A stretch of DNA of 64,000 nucleotides from Microcoleus sp. CAWBG506 (GTDB taxonomy: Bacteria > Cyanobacteriota > Cyanobacteriia > Cyanobacteriales > Microcoleaceae), in the NCBI GenBank assembly GCA_020883125.1, contig JAHREW010000001.1, positions 13,560-77,559 of the forward strand, in the 5' to 3' direction. A program made the translations under genes and the position numbers. Positions 52,286 to 60,774 of this stretch are shown here, one piece after another. The notes under the pieces are model-generated. The model was not told the origin of the DNA. It saw only the letters and a list, made by a program, of their open reading frames with translations, and made no database searches. Each line of letters opens with the position of its first letter. Within the stretch, counting starts at the first letter, position 1.

Positions 52286-52771
52286 ATGGATTTAGATCTA
52301 CAGATTCGATCTCTGATCGACAAAGCTCCCCCTGACGGTTCGACACCACAAATTCTAGAGGCGATCTCCCCGGCGCTACGATTACTTGCCCAACAGCTTG
52401 AGCATCTCGAATACTTTATTTTGCAAAACTTCGATCGAAGTTGGGCCATGACGGTTTTGAGCAATCTCAAGCAACCGGGGCGAGAGAAGAGGGTGATTTA
52501 CGCTTGGAGTAATTTGAAAGATGCTTCCCAGGCTCCGGCTGCTGCGGGCGATCGTGTCTTGCCTGTATCGATACCTGTTACTCACATTTTATTTCAGATG
52601 CTAGCTCTCGAAGGTCTTGACAGTATTGTTTTTTTTGAAACTCCGGGCAATCTCGAAGTCGGCACCCAAGTCAGTCGCGAGCAAGTGCAGAACTTAATTA
52701 ATGTTTACTTGCAACAGTATCGATCGACTTTACTGTCAAATTCTAGCAATCTCCCCCCGGATATCGCTTAG
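52286..52771 (+). CDS. Conserved small protein of unknown function
   Basis: 161 residues, soluble, alpha/beta. No family name recognised. Notable blocks are PDGSTPQILEAISPALRLLAQQLEHLEYFILQ near the N-terminus, VIPVT-like VSIPVTHILFQMLALEGLDSIVFFETPGNL in the middle and VQNLINVYLQQY near the end. It lies divergently from hetZ (171-bp gap), so it may share regulation with it. It could be a filament-related cyanobacterial protein, but this rests on position alone. Confidence 0.6.
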   Translation: MDLDLQIRSLIDKAPPDGSTPQILEAISPALRLLAQQLEHLEYFILQNFDRSWAMTVLSNLKQPGREKRVIYAWSNLKDASQAPAAAGDRVLPVSIPVTHILFQMLALEGLDSIVFFETPGNLEVGTQVSREQVQNLINVYLQQYRSTLLSNSSNLPPDIA

Positions 52772-52773
52772 TT

Positions 52774-52934
52774 GGGAATTGGGAATTGGGAATTGTTCAT
52801 GGGGCAACCCCCCAGCCCCCCAGGGGGGAAGGAATGGGGAATGGGGAATTGGCATTGGGCATTGGGCCGAAGAGCATTGCTCTCCCACTGTCCCCTCTTC
52901 CTTCTTCCTTCTTCCTTCTTCCTTCTTCCTTCTA
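52774..52934. repeat. Low-complexity repeats (GGGAATT, poly-C/G palindrome, CTTCCTT)
   Basis: GGGAATT heptamers (three), then a CCCCCCAGCCCCCCAGGGGGG palindrome type, further GGGAAT/GGCATT copies, and finally five CTTCCTT units running into the polyprenyl synthase stop. Three different repeat families are stacked in 160 bp. Confidence 0.8.
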
Positions 52935-53903
52935 ATAAAGTCGGCTCAAAACGTACTCCGCCAAATCAATCAAAGCTTGGCGGGACTCTGAATGGGGCAT
53001 GGATGCCAAGTATTGGACTGCTTTCTGTGCGTGATTTGTGGCTAATTCTCGCGATCTTGCTATACCTTGAGAATCTGCCACCAGTGCTAGGGCCTGCTCT
53101 AAATCTCCTTCTTGGGCAAACTCTCGTTCTATGAGAACTTCCAAGTAAGGCTTTTCTTCCAGGGCAAATAGTGCTGGTGCTGTCAGATTACCGCTGATCA
53201 AATCGGAACCGGCGGGTTTCCCCAAAGTTTCTGTTGAAGCGGTGAAATCTAATATATCATCTACTATTTGGAATGCCAAACCAATGTTGCGACCGTAGTT
53301 GTACAAATCGTCTGCTACTTCCGCTGAAACCTCGCTCAAACAGCCCGCTGCTTTGGAGCTGTTGGCAATTAAAGAGGCTGTTTTGTAATAACTTTTTTCT
53401 AGGTACGCTTCGATCGACAAACTGGTATCAAACCCATTTAGTCCCTGTTGAATTTCTCCCTCTGCTAAATCCATAATCACTTCTGAAAGCAGTTTGACTA
53501 CTGTCAGGTTGTCGAGATTTGCCAAATGCCAGGAGGATTGAGCAAACAGAAAATCTCCCGCCAATACTGCCACTCGATTGTTAAACCGACTGTGCACCGT
53601 CGGCACTCCCCGCCTGAGATCCGACTCGTCCACCACGTCGTCGTGGACTAGACTTGCCGTGTGGATCATTTCCGTGATTTCGGCGAGGCGACGGTGTTTT
53701 TCCGTGATTTCCCCATCGGGCATCGTCGCCTTGGCGACCAACAAGACTATTGCGGGTCTCACCCGTTTTCCCTTTGTGCCGAATAAGTATTCCGCAGCCG
53801 CGTACAAAATGGGATGACGGGCGCCCACTAACTGTTTCAAGTTTTCTGTCAACAGTCGCAGGTCTTCTTCAACCGAGGAAAATAGGAGAGTGCTAGAGAT
53901 CAT
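52932..53903 (-). CDS. sds: Solanesyl/polyprenyl diphosphate synthase
   Basis: 323 residues, long-chain trans-prenyltransferase. First aspartate-rich motif DDVVDESDLRRG near residue 93, GDFLFAQSSWHLA, second aspartate-rich motif FQIVDDILDF near 214 and the KPAGSDLISGNLTAPALFAL segment. The residue before the first DDxxD is His within SLVHDD. It makes the C40-C45 side chain for plastoquinone. Ends in YVLSRLY. Full length; its terminator region is a low-complexity repeat. Confidence 0.92.
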   Translation of the reverse strand: MISSTLLFSSVEEDLRLLTENLKQLVGARHPILYAAAEYLFGTKGKRVRPAIVLLVAKATMPDGEITEKHRRLAEITEMIHTASLVHDDVVDESDLRRGVPTVHSRFNNRVAVLAGDFLFAQSSWHLANLDNLTVVKLLSEVIMDLAEGEIQQGLNGFDTSLSIEAYLEKSYYKTASLIANSSKAAGCLSEVSAEVADDLYNYGRNIGLAFQIVDDILDFTASTETLGKPAGSDLISGNLTAPALFALEEKPYLEVLIEREFAQEGDLEQALALVADSQGIARSRELATNHAQKAVQYLASMPHSESRQALIDLAEYVLSRLY

Positions 53904-54554
53904 GGATACGCCGACTCAAGCCGTAAAGTAACAAAATTTTACATATCATATCTTTATTTTAAGGTAATTCTCTGCGATCTGGAACAAAAATCTCTGCGAT
54001 CGATAGCGATCGATCGTCTGTCATCAGCCACAAGTTATGGGGCTGAGGGTGAGCAGTAGCAGGCTACCAGAGACGTGACCCTATTGTATCGAATTGTTAA
54101 GGACTTTGGGGAAAAATCTTTAAATCCCATAAAACCTGTGCTATACTAAATATTAAGGATTTAAACAATTCCATACATTAAGCCTAGCTAAATCAGCAGG
54201 CAGCTTTAGAGTATCTGCAAGAGGTTGTTAGAGCCAGCCTTGTTAACCCGATCGCGACCAAAAACTGTGGCAAATATTTTATGCTCATGGGAGCAAAAAA
54301 AACACGAGTTAATGGTAGCGCATTGTATGTGTGCGGTAGCTCAAGGCAGCTAGAGTAGAATACTTTAGGCTGTTAAAGCATCAATAAAGCAGTAAATGAT
54401 AGTGGATAGGGAAAGGTTTATTTTTCCCTAGCGCTTTATATGAAAAAGCAGCCTTTAGAGTCAAGGCGTTGTTTTGTGTGCTGGCTTAATGTAGTGGTTT
54501 TGAACCCGTCCTCCTCCTGTTTGACCTTCTCCTCCTCGACTGGTGGCTCTAATT
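53904..54554 (+). promoter_or_regulatory. 651-bp gap with a promoter-like site and a possible long leader
   Basis: TATACT at 54142-54147 with TTAAAT about 20 bp upstream is a plausible plus-strand promoter. The following ~400 nt to the small membrane-protein gene are non-coding and contain a hairpin TAGGGAAA / TTTCCCTA at 54407-54430. They could be a long 5' leader or an unannotated RNA. I recognise no known RNA family. Confidence 0.4.
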
Positions 54555-54713
54555 ATGATTTACCGTGATATTCCTCTAATTATTCCCATTCTGGCCACGG
54601 GCTATGTAATGACTATTTATTTACTGCTAATGTTGGCCGAACGCAGCGCTAAAATAACTCGACTGGGTGGGTGGCGCTTGCCGGAAGCTGAATCCCGAAG
54701 CACCGTGCGCTAA
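54555..54713 (+). CDS. Small single-helix membrane protein (52 residues)
   Basis: The reading MIYRDIPLIIPILATGYVMT, then IYLLLMLAERSAKITRLGGW and a basic/polar tail, shows one membrane helix (residues 6-28) with a positively charged C-terminal side. Codon use is ordinary and the stop is followed 33 bp later by a strong hairpin. The size resembles small photosystem or cytochrome subunits, but the sequence does not match any I can name. No strong ribosome-binding site is visible (GGTGG about ten bases upstream). Confidence 0.6.
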   Translation: MIYRDIPLIIPILATGYVMTIYLLLMLAERSAKITRLGGWRLPEAESRSTVR

Positions 54714-54745
54714 GCTACGACTAAATAATTCTCCATAGTCAATTG

Positions 54746-54785
54746 ATAACCCTGCCTCTGTGCTGACATACAGAGGCAGGGTTAT
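54746..54785 (+). terminator. Perfect 16-bp hairpin after the small membrane-protein gene
   Basis: ATAACCCTGCCTCTGT pairs exactly with ACAGAGGCAGGGTTAT across an 8-nt loop. There is no long T run, but the GC-rich stem is strong. Confidence 0.7.
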
Positions 54786-55025
54786 GATTAGATAGACTCC
54801 TAAAAATGATAAAATCCTAGTGGCCGAAACGGTGAAGAGCGCTATGCAGCAAATTATAAAAGCTAACATCTACTAATAAGTTTGTATTAATTTTCGCGGA
54901 CGCCTGCATCTCTACCCAGGTTTGCCCATGTCAACCTTAGTTTTTGATACGCATAACTTGCCAAAAGAGGCGATCGACCCCCCACACCAAGGGCGGGCGA
55001 CACACTCTTGAATAAGGCGGTCACG

Positions 55026-57035
55026 ATGATTAAGACCCCAGACAGTTATATTTTAATCGATCAACAGCCACAATTGCTGGGTATGTTTAGAAAAAACGAT
55101 ATTGTAAAAACAATTGCTAGCAAAATACCTCTTTTAGATGTGGCTATTTCTGAGGTCATAATTCACAAGCAAATTGTCCTTGACTTGGTGCAGCAGCAAC
55201 CTATCGGGCGCTTGGTGGTATACGAGGCGACGGAATATTTAACCAGGCTTGTGATGCAAAGTACCTTGCAGCCAACCTTAGATCCACCAGAAATGCAAGG
55301 GAAGGTTGAGGTTTTGCAGCCCATAGTTGCCGAAAAAAACCAGGAGTCGATCGCAGTGAACGAACAATTGCAAAAAGAAACGATCCCAAGCCGAGAAATA
55401 GCAGAAGAGTTACGGCTGTTAAATGAAAATTTGGAAGCACAAATTAAGCAGCGAACTTTAGAATTAATCAGTGCCAACAATCAATTGAAAGCCGAAATAC
55501 AAGAGCGTGCCGCTGCCGAAGCAGAAGTGCGACGTCTCAATGCCGAACTCGAACAACGAGTCCGGGAACGCACCGCTGAGCTAGCATTTAGCAACGAAAA
55601 ATTGCACCAAGAAATTAACGATCGCCAATTGCTGGAAGCAAAATTGCACTTTTCTGAAAATAAAGTCCGCGCGGTGTTTGAAGCGATGACAGACATCGTA
55701 CTCGTCCTCGATAGCCAAGGGAATATAGAAGTTTTGCCGACCAATACGGCGGGGTTTTCCGAAGCAGATAGCGATATTGTCAGCCTCACAATAGAACATT
55801 TTTTTGACGACGAAAACCCCGATGATTGGTGGATGTTAATTCAACAAGTTTTAGAGACGGAGCAAACACTTAATTTCGACTACAGCTTCACAGTTGGCGA
55901 TCGCGAACTGTGGTTTACGGCCTGTATTTCTATGTTTTCCAAAGATGCGGTTATTTGGGTAGCCCGCAATATTAGCGATCGCAAACTAGCGGAGTCAGTT
56001 TTATCAAAAAGAAATGAAGAACTCGCTAACACTCTTCAAGAACTCAAGCGCACCCAAAAAGAACTGGTTCAATCGGAAAAAATGGCTGCTTTGGGACAAC
56101 TAATAGCCGGAGTTGCTCACGAAATCAATTCTCCTTTGGGTGCGATTCGATCGTCTGTGCAGAATATCGGCGAATTCTGGGCAGAAAATCTGGCTCAGTT
56201 GCCAAAATTTTTCCAGCAACTGTCCCTAGAACGCCTGGAGGATTTCTTTGCTCTACTCCACAGATCCAGCCAAGAACAAGATACATTATCTAGCAAAGAA
56301 AAACGTCAATTAAAAAAAGCAGTACAACGCCAGTTAGAAACCGAAGGAATTGAAAGTGCTGACAGCCTTGCCTGTACTTTATTGGATATCGGTATTGGCA
56401 GTGACATAGCACCTTTTTTAGATTTATTTCAAGCTCCTGATAGCCACCAAATTTTACAAACAGCTTATCAATTTGCTACAGTACAAAAAAGCACTAAAAA
56501 TATCGCGACAGCGATAGATAGGGCGGCGAAAATAGTCTTTGCTTTAAAAAGCTACGCTCGCTATGACCAATCGGGTAGCAAGGTCATCGCTAAGATCACC
56601 GACGGTATAGAAACTGTATTGACCCTTTACCATTATCAAATCAAACACGGAGTAGAAGTAATTAGAAACTATGATACTAATTTACCTTCTGTGTTATGCT
56701 ATCCTGATGAACTAAATCAAGTGTGGACGAATTTAGTTCACAATGCTTTACAAGCCATGGATAATAAAGGAGTGTTAAAAATTGATGTCAAGTACCGAAA
56801 TAATGCAGTCTCAGTTAGCATTACCGACAGTGGTAAAGGCATTCCCCCAGAAATCATGCCCAGAATTTTCGAGCCTTTCTTCACCACTAAACCTCCTGGG
56901 GAAGGTAGTGGCTTGGGATTGGATATAGTGATGAAAATTATTCACAAACATGAAGGTAAACTGCAAGTAGAAAGTGTACCGGGTAAAACGACATTTAGTG
57001 TATCCTTACCAGTGCCAACCATTGACGGTAATTAA
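55026..57035 (+). CDS. Sensor histidine kinase with PAS domain and extended dimerisation region
   Basis: 669 residues from ATG at 55026 (AAGGCGG upstream; an in-frame TTG lies 18 bp earlier). The N-terminal ~110 residues (SYILIDQQPQLLGMFRKNDIV...) are not a recognised domain. A long coiled coil follows (~115-215), then a PAS domain (EAMTDIVLVLDSQGNIEVLP). The H-box is GVAHEINSPLGAIRSSV near residue 369. Between H-box and ATPase there is ~150 residues of extra helical sequence before the RAAKIVFALKSYARY segment, much longer than a standard HisKA. HATPase: NLVHNALQAMDNKG, DSGKGIPPE, GEGSGLGLDI. First gene of the kinase cluster. Confidence 0.88.
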   Translation: MIKTPDSYILIDQQPQLLGMFRKNDIVKTIASKIPLLDVAISEVIIHKQIVLDLVQQQPIGRLVVYEATEYLTRLVMQSTLQPTLDPPEMQGKVEVLQPIVAEKNQESIAVNEQLQKETIPSREIAEELRLLNENLEAQIKQRTLELISANNQLKAEIQERAAAEAEVRRLNAELEQRVRERTAELAFSNEKLHQEINDRQLLEAKLHFSENKVRAVFEAMTDIVLVLDSQGNIEVLPTNTAGFSEADSDIVSLTIEHFFDDENPDDWWMLIQQVLETEQTLNFDYSFTVGDRELWFTACISMFSKDAVIWVARNISDRKLAESVLSKRNEELANTLQELKRTQKELVQSEKMAALGQLIAGVAHEINSPLGAIRSSVQNIGEFWAENLAQLPKFFQQLSLERLEDFFALLHRSSQEQDTLSSKEKRQLKKAVQRQLETEGIESADSLACTLLDIGIGSDIAPFLDLFQAPDSHQILQTAYQFATVQKSTKNIATAIDRAAKIVFALKSYARYDQSGSKVIAKITDGIETVLTLYHYQIKHGVEVIRNYDTNLPSVLCYPDELNQVWTNLVHNALQAMDNKGVLKIDVKYRNNAVSVSITDSGKGIPPEIMPRIFEPFFTTKPPGEGSGLGLDIVMKIIHKHEGKLQVESVPGKTTFSVSLPVPTIDGN

Positions 57036-57094
57036 GGATCCAAAACTTTCCTGGCAAATCCACAATTTTCATAAAATCACAGGGATAAAAGTTT

Positions 57095-57496
57095 ATGAGA
57101 AAACCAGTAATTTTGTGTGTTGACGATGAAATAGTTGTTTTAAACAGTTTAAAAATTCAATTAAAAAAAGAATTTGGAGATACTTACCTTTATGAAATAG
57201 CAGAAAATGCAGATGAAGCTATGGAAATCATTCAGGAAATTGAAGAAGAAGCCGAAGAAAGTCATATTTTGGTAATCGTATCTGACTGGTTAATGCCCGG
57301 TATTAAAGGAGATGAATTTCTGATAGATGTTCACAAAAAATATCCGAAGATTGTGAAGGTAATCTTGACAGGTCAAGCCGACGCAGTAGCCATAGAAAGG
57401 GTAAAAAAACAAGCAAATTTGCACCAATGTTTGTATAAACCCTGGGATGGCAAAGAATTAGTAGAAATAATAAAATCTGGTTTAGCAAAAGCATGA
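57095..57496 (+). CDS. Stand-alone response regulator receiver
   Basis: 133 residues, a single receiver domain. The acidic pair is in LCVDDE, the phospho-Asp in VSDWLMPGIKGDEF, the conserved Thr in ILTGQAD, and the Lys in YKPWDGKEL. The TGQAD...KPW pattern is shared with receivers upstream of GGDEF/HD-GYP modules. No output domain. It overlaps the next gene by four bases (ATGA), so the two are translationally coupled. It is likely the target of the upstream kinase or a phosphate shuttle. Confidence 0.93.
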   Translation: MRKPVILCVDDEIVVLNSLKIQLKKEFGDTYLYEIAENADEAMEIIQEIEEEAEESHILVIVSDWLMPGIKGDEFLIDVHKKYPKIVKVILTGQADAVAIERVKKQANLHQCLYKPWDGKELVEIIKSGLAKA

Positions 57497-60400
57497 ACAA
57501 CAAACCTGTGATTATTTGTGTCGATGACGAACCTATAATCCTTGAAAGTTTAAAAATTGAGTTAAAAAAAGCCCTCGGAGAAGAACATTTATTAGAAACT
57601 GCTGAAGGTGGTGAAGATGCTTTGGAGTTGGCGGAGGAACTGCTCGCAGAGGGAAGTGAAATTGTGGCGGTGATTTCCGACTATTTGATGCCTAATATCA
57701 AAGGGGACGAGTTACTAAAACAGATTCACCGCATTTCACCAAAAACTATCAAAATTATGCTGACAGGACAAGCAGACCTAGAAGCAGTAGCGAATACTAT
57801 TAAACACGCCAAATTGTACCGCTACATAGCGAAACCTTGGCAGTCAGAAGACTTGAAGTTGACCGTAAAAGAAGCGATTAATAGCTATTTTATGGAAAAA
57901 CAATTAGCGGAACAAAACACTAAATTACAAAAATTAAATCAAGAATTAGAAAGTTTAGTTGAAGAACGGACTACACAATTGCGTTTTTCGGAAGAAAAGT
58001 TCGCTAAAGCTTTTCGTTCTTCTCCTAATCCAATTACCCTTACCAGACTTAAAGATGGCAGCCACCTGGAAATCAATGATGCTTTTTGCCAAACCATAGG
58101 TTATTCGACAGCCGAAATTATTGGTCGAACTGCAATTGATTTGAATATTTGGGTCAGCCAAGAAGCCCGAATAAAATTATTTTTGATGTTACAAGAAAAA
58201 GAAATAGTGCGTAACTATGAGTTTAATTTTAGAACTAAAACAGGTGAAATAAGGACGGCTTTATTGTCAGCAGAAATTATTGAAATTAATCACGAAACCT
58301 GCGTGATTTCTGTCAGTCAGGATATTAGCGAGCGCAAATTAGCAGAAGAAAAACTCCGGGCTTTAGCTACTTCTCTCGCCGCAGCCCAAAGACTCGCCCA
58401 CGTCGGCAATTGGGAATGGGATTTGTCCACAAATACAACTATTTGGTCAGAAGAATTATCCCGGATTTTTGGTCTGGATTCAAGCCAGCCAGCACCCACA
58501 CTAGCTGAGTTTGCTCAATACGTTCATCCCGACGATCTAGAAAAGTGGCAAAGCGGGATAAATGCTGCGATGACTACCGGGGAACCATACACGTTGGAAT
58601 ATCGAATTTTGCAGCCGGAATCAATAATTACCGATGGTAATTTACCTTCCCAAACAAATCAAGGAAGCTTCATTCGCTACATCGAAGCCAGGGGAGAACC
58701 TGTGGTAAACCAGCAAGGACAAGTGACAAAGATATTCACAACATTGATGGATATTACTCTGCGCAAGTTGGCAGAAATAGCCCTGGTTGAAAGTGAAGAA
58801 AAATATCGGAACTTAGTCGAAACTTCGCAAGATATCATTTGGTCTTGCGATGCGACAGGACACCTTACTTTTGTCAATCAAGCGGTAAAACAGATTTATG
58901 GTTATGAGCCTGAAGAAATGATTGGTTGTTCTTTTAGCGATTTTTTTGCACCGGGATCAACAGCTCCCGATCTGGAAATTCAGCAGTATTTATTGAGTGG
59001 TAATTCAGTATTTCAGTATGAAAGTATTGTATTAGGAAAAGATGGGAAAATAATTGATATAAATACCAAGGCGATAGCCCATTTAAACTCGGAAGGAAAT
59101 GTTATCGGTGCGACAGGTACTGCCAGTGATATTACGGAAAGAAAACAAGCAGAAATAACTTTGCGACAAGCAAAAGAAGAAGCGGACAGAGCCAATAAAG
59201 CCAAAAGTGAGTTTCTCTCGAATATGAGTCATGAATTGCGTACTCCTCTCAACGCGATTCTGGGTTTCAGTCAACTGCTATCTCGCGACACAGGCTTGGG
59301 TGAAGAGCAACAGCAATACTTAGGTATTGTCATCCGCAGTGCGGAACATTTGCTGATTTTAATTAATAATATTCTGCAAATGTCAAAAATTGAAGTGGGG
59401 CTGGTGACGCTTAACAACAGCACTTTTGACCTGCAAAAAATGCTAAATAATACAGAAGAAATGTTGATAATCCAAGCACAAAAAAAAGGATTGCAGTTTA
59501 TTTTTGATGGTGCACCAAATTTACCTAAGTATATAGAAACAGACGAGAGTAAATTGCGCCAAGTTTTGATTAATATTATTGGTAATGCACTCAAGTTCAC
59601 CTCGGAAGGTGGGGTAAATTTAAGGGTGAAACATGAGGTTTTCAACAGCGGGCATACACTTACTCATTCACCAGAAATTAAGAATTGCTGTTTGCTATTT
59701 GAAGTAGAGGACACTGGACCGGGAATTTCTCCTGAAGAGATGGACAGTTTATTTAAACCTTTTGCACAAACAGAAAGCGGGAGAAAAGCTCAAGAAGGAA
59801 CAGGTTTGGGCTTGCCAATCAGCAAACAGTTTGTGAATTTAATGGGAGGGGAAATGAGTGTGGTGAGCACTGTGGGTGAGGGCAGCATTTTTAAGTTTGA
59901 TATTAAAGTTTCTCTCCCCAATACAGTGGAAATTCAGATGACCCAAACAGCTCGTCGTGTCGTCGGTATCGAGCCCGGACAGCCGGAATACCGAATTTTA
60001 GCTGTTGACGATCGCCTGGAAAGTCGCTTATTGCTGGTGAGAATGCTTTCATCTTTGGGTTTTGTTGTCCGGGAAGCGGAAAATGGGGTTGAGGCGATCG
60101 ATGTTTGGTCGAGTTGGGAACCTCATCTGATTTGGATGGATATGCGGATGCCGGTGATGGATGGTTATGAAGCTACGAAACGGATCAAAGCGCATTTGAA
60201 GGGTCAAGCCACCGTAATTATTGCTTTGACGGCTAGTGCTTTTGATGAAGAGCGATCGGTGATTTTGTCTGTGGGTTGCGATGATTTTGTCGCGAAGCCT
60301 TTTCGAGAACAGGTGATTCTGGAAAAGATTGCAAAATATCTGGGAGTCCGCTATGTTTACGATCGCGAACTTGCGGGTAATTCTCACGGTAGTCAGTTTG

Positions 60401-60678
60401 CTGGGGGTTTGTTTACTGGTGAAATGGGTGAAAATGAAAATATGGGAACAGCGGATTTACCTTTTACGCTGAGTGCTTCGTCCTTTGAAGTGATGCCTGG
60501 TGAATGGATTGATGAATTGTATGAGGCGGCGGAAGAAGTGGACAATGATTGGATTTTCCGGTTAATTTTGGCTATTCCTCCTATTCATGCTAATTTCGGC
60601 AGCGCGATCGCAGAATTGGCTAATAACTTCCGGTGCGATCGGATTATTGATTTAATTGAAGAATTTAGAAATTATTAA
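57493..60678 (+). CDS. Hybrid histidine kinase REC-PAS-PAS-PAS-HisKA-HATPase-REC
   Basis: 1061 residues. N-terminal receiver (VISDYLMPNIKGDELL, Asp near 63). A coiled coil is followed by three PAS/PAC units at about 170-560 (NPITLTRLKDGSHLEINDAF; GNWEWDLSTNTTIWS; DIIWSCDATGHLTFVN). The H-box is MSHELRTPLNAILGFSQL, with His near 580. HATPase: NIIGNALKF, DTGPGISPEEM, GTGLGLPIS. The C-terminal receiver is LIWMDMRMPVMDGYEA (Asp near 882), followed by a ~100-residue helical tail (WIDELYEAAEEVDNDWIFRLI). No membrane segment. The C-terminal half is closely similar to the next gene, indicating tandem duplication. Confidence 0.92.
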   Translation: MNNKPVIICVDDEPIILESLKIELKKALGEEHLLETAEGGEDALELAEELLAEGSEIVAVISDYLMPNIKGDELLKQIHRISPKTIKIMLTGQADLEAVANTIKHAKLYRYIAKPWQSEDLKLTVKEAINSYFMEKQLAEQNTKLQKLNQELESLVEERTTQLRFSEEKFAKAFRSSPNPITLTRLKDGSHLEINDAFCQTIGYSTAEIIGRTAIDLNIWVSQEARIKLFLMLQEKEIVRNYEFNFRTKTGEIRTALLSAEIIEINHETCVISVSQDISERKLAEEKLRALATSLAAAQRLAHVGNWEWDLSTNTTIWSEELSRIFGLDSSQPAPTLAEFAQYVHPDDLEKWQSGINAAMTTGEPYTLEYRILQPESIITDGNLPSQTNQGSFIRYIEARGEPVVNQQGQVTKIFTTLMDITLRKLAEIALVESEEKYRNLVETSQDIIWSCDATGHLTFVNQAVKQIYGYEPEEMIGCSFSDFFAPGSTAPDLEIQQYLLSGNSVFQYESIVLGKDGKIIDINTKAIAHLNSEGNVIGATGTASDITERKQAEITLRQAKEEADRANKAKSEFLSNMSHELRTPLNAILGFSQLLSRDTGLGEEQQQYLGIVIRSAEHLLILINNILQMSKIEVGLVTLNNSTFDLQKMLNNTEEMLIIQAQKKGLQFIFDGAPNLPKYIETDESKLRQVLINIIGNALKFTSEGGVNLRVKHEVFNSGHTLTHSPEIKNCCLLFEVEDTGPGISPEEMDSLFKPFAQTESGRKAQEGTGLGLPISKQFVNLMGGEMSVVSTVGEGSIFKFDIKVSLPNTVEIQMTQTARRVVGIEPGQPEYRILAVDDRLESRLLLVRMLSSLGFVVREAENGVEAIDVWSSWEPHLIWMDMRMPVMDGYEATKRIKAHLKGQATVIIALTASAFDEERSVILSVGCDDFVAKPFREQVILEKIAKYLGVRYVYDRELAGNSHGSQFAGGLFTGEMGENENMGTADLPFTLSASSFEVMPGEWIDELYEAAEEVDNDWIFRLILAIPPIHANFGSAIAELANNFRCDRIIDLIEEFRNY

Positions 60679-60774
60679 AATTAGAAATATGCCAGAATAA
60701 TTACAGCTTGTGCTAGGATATCAAATTGAAAACTTTTTTAAAATCAGCAATCTCACAACAAAAATTAACAATCG

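Noticed and set aside
54627..54869. 80-codon minus-strand ORF with a hydrophobic start
   Set aside because: It is antisense to the small membrane-protein gene and runs through its terminator hairpin; the hydrophobicity mirrors the plus-strand helix.
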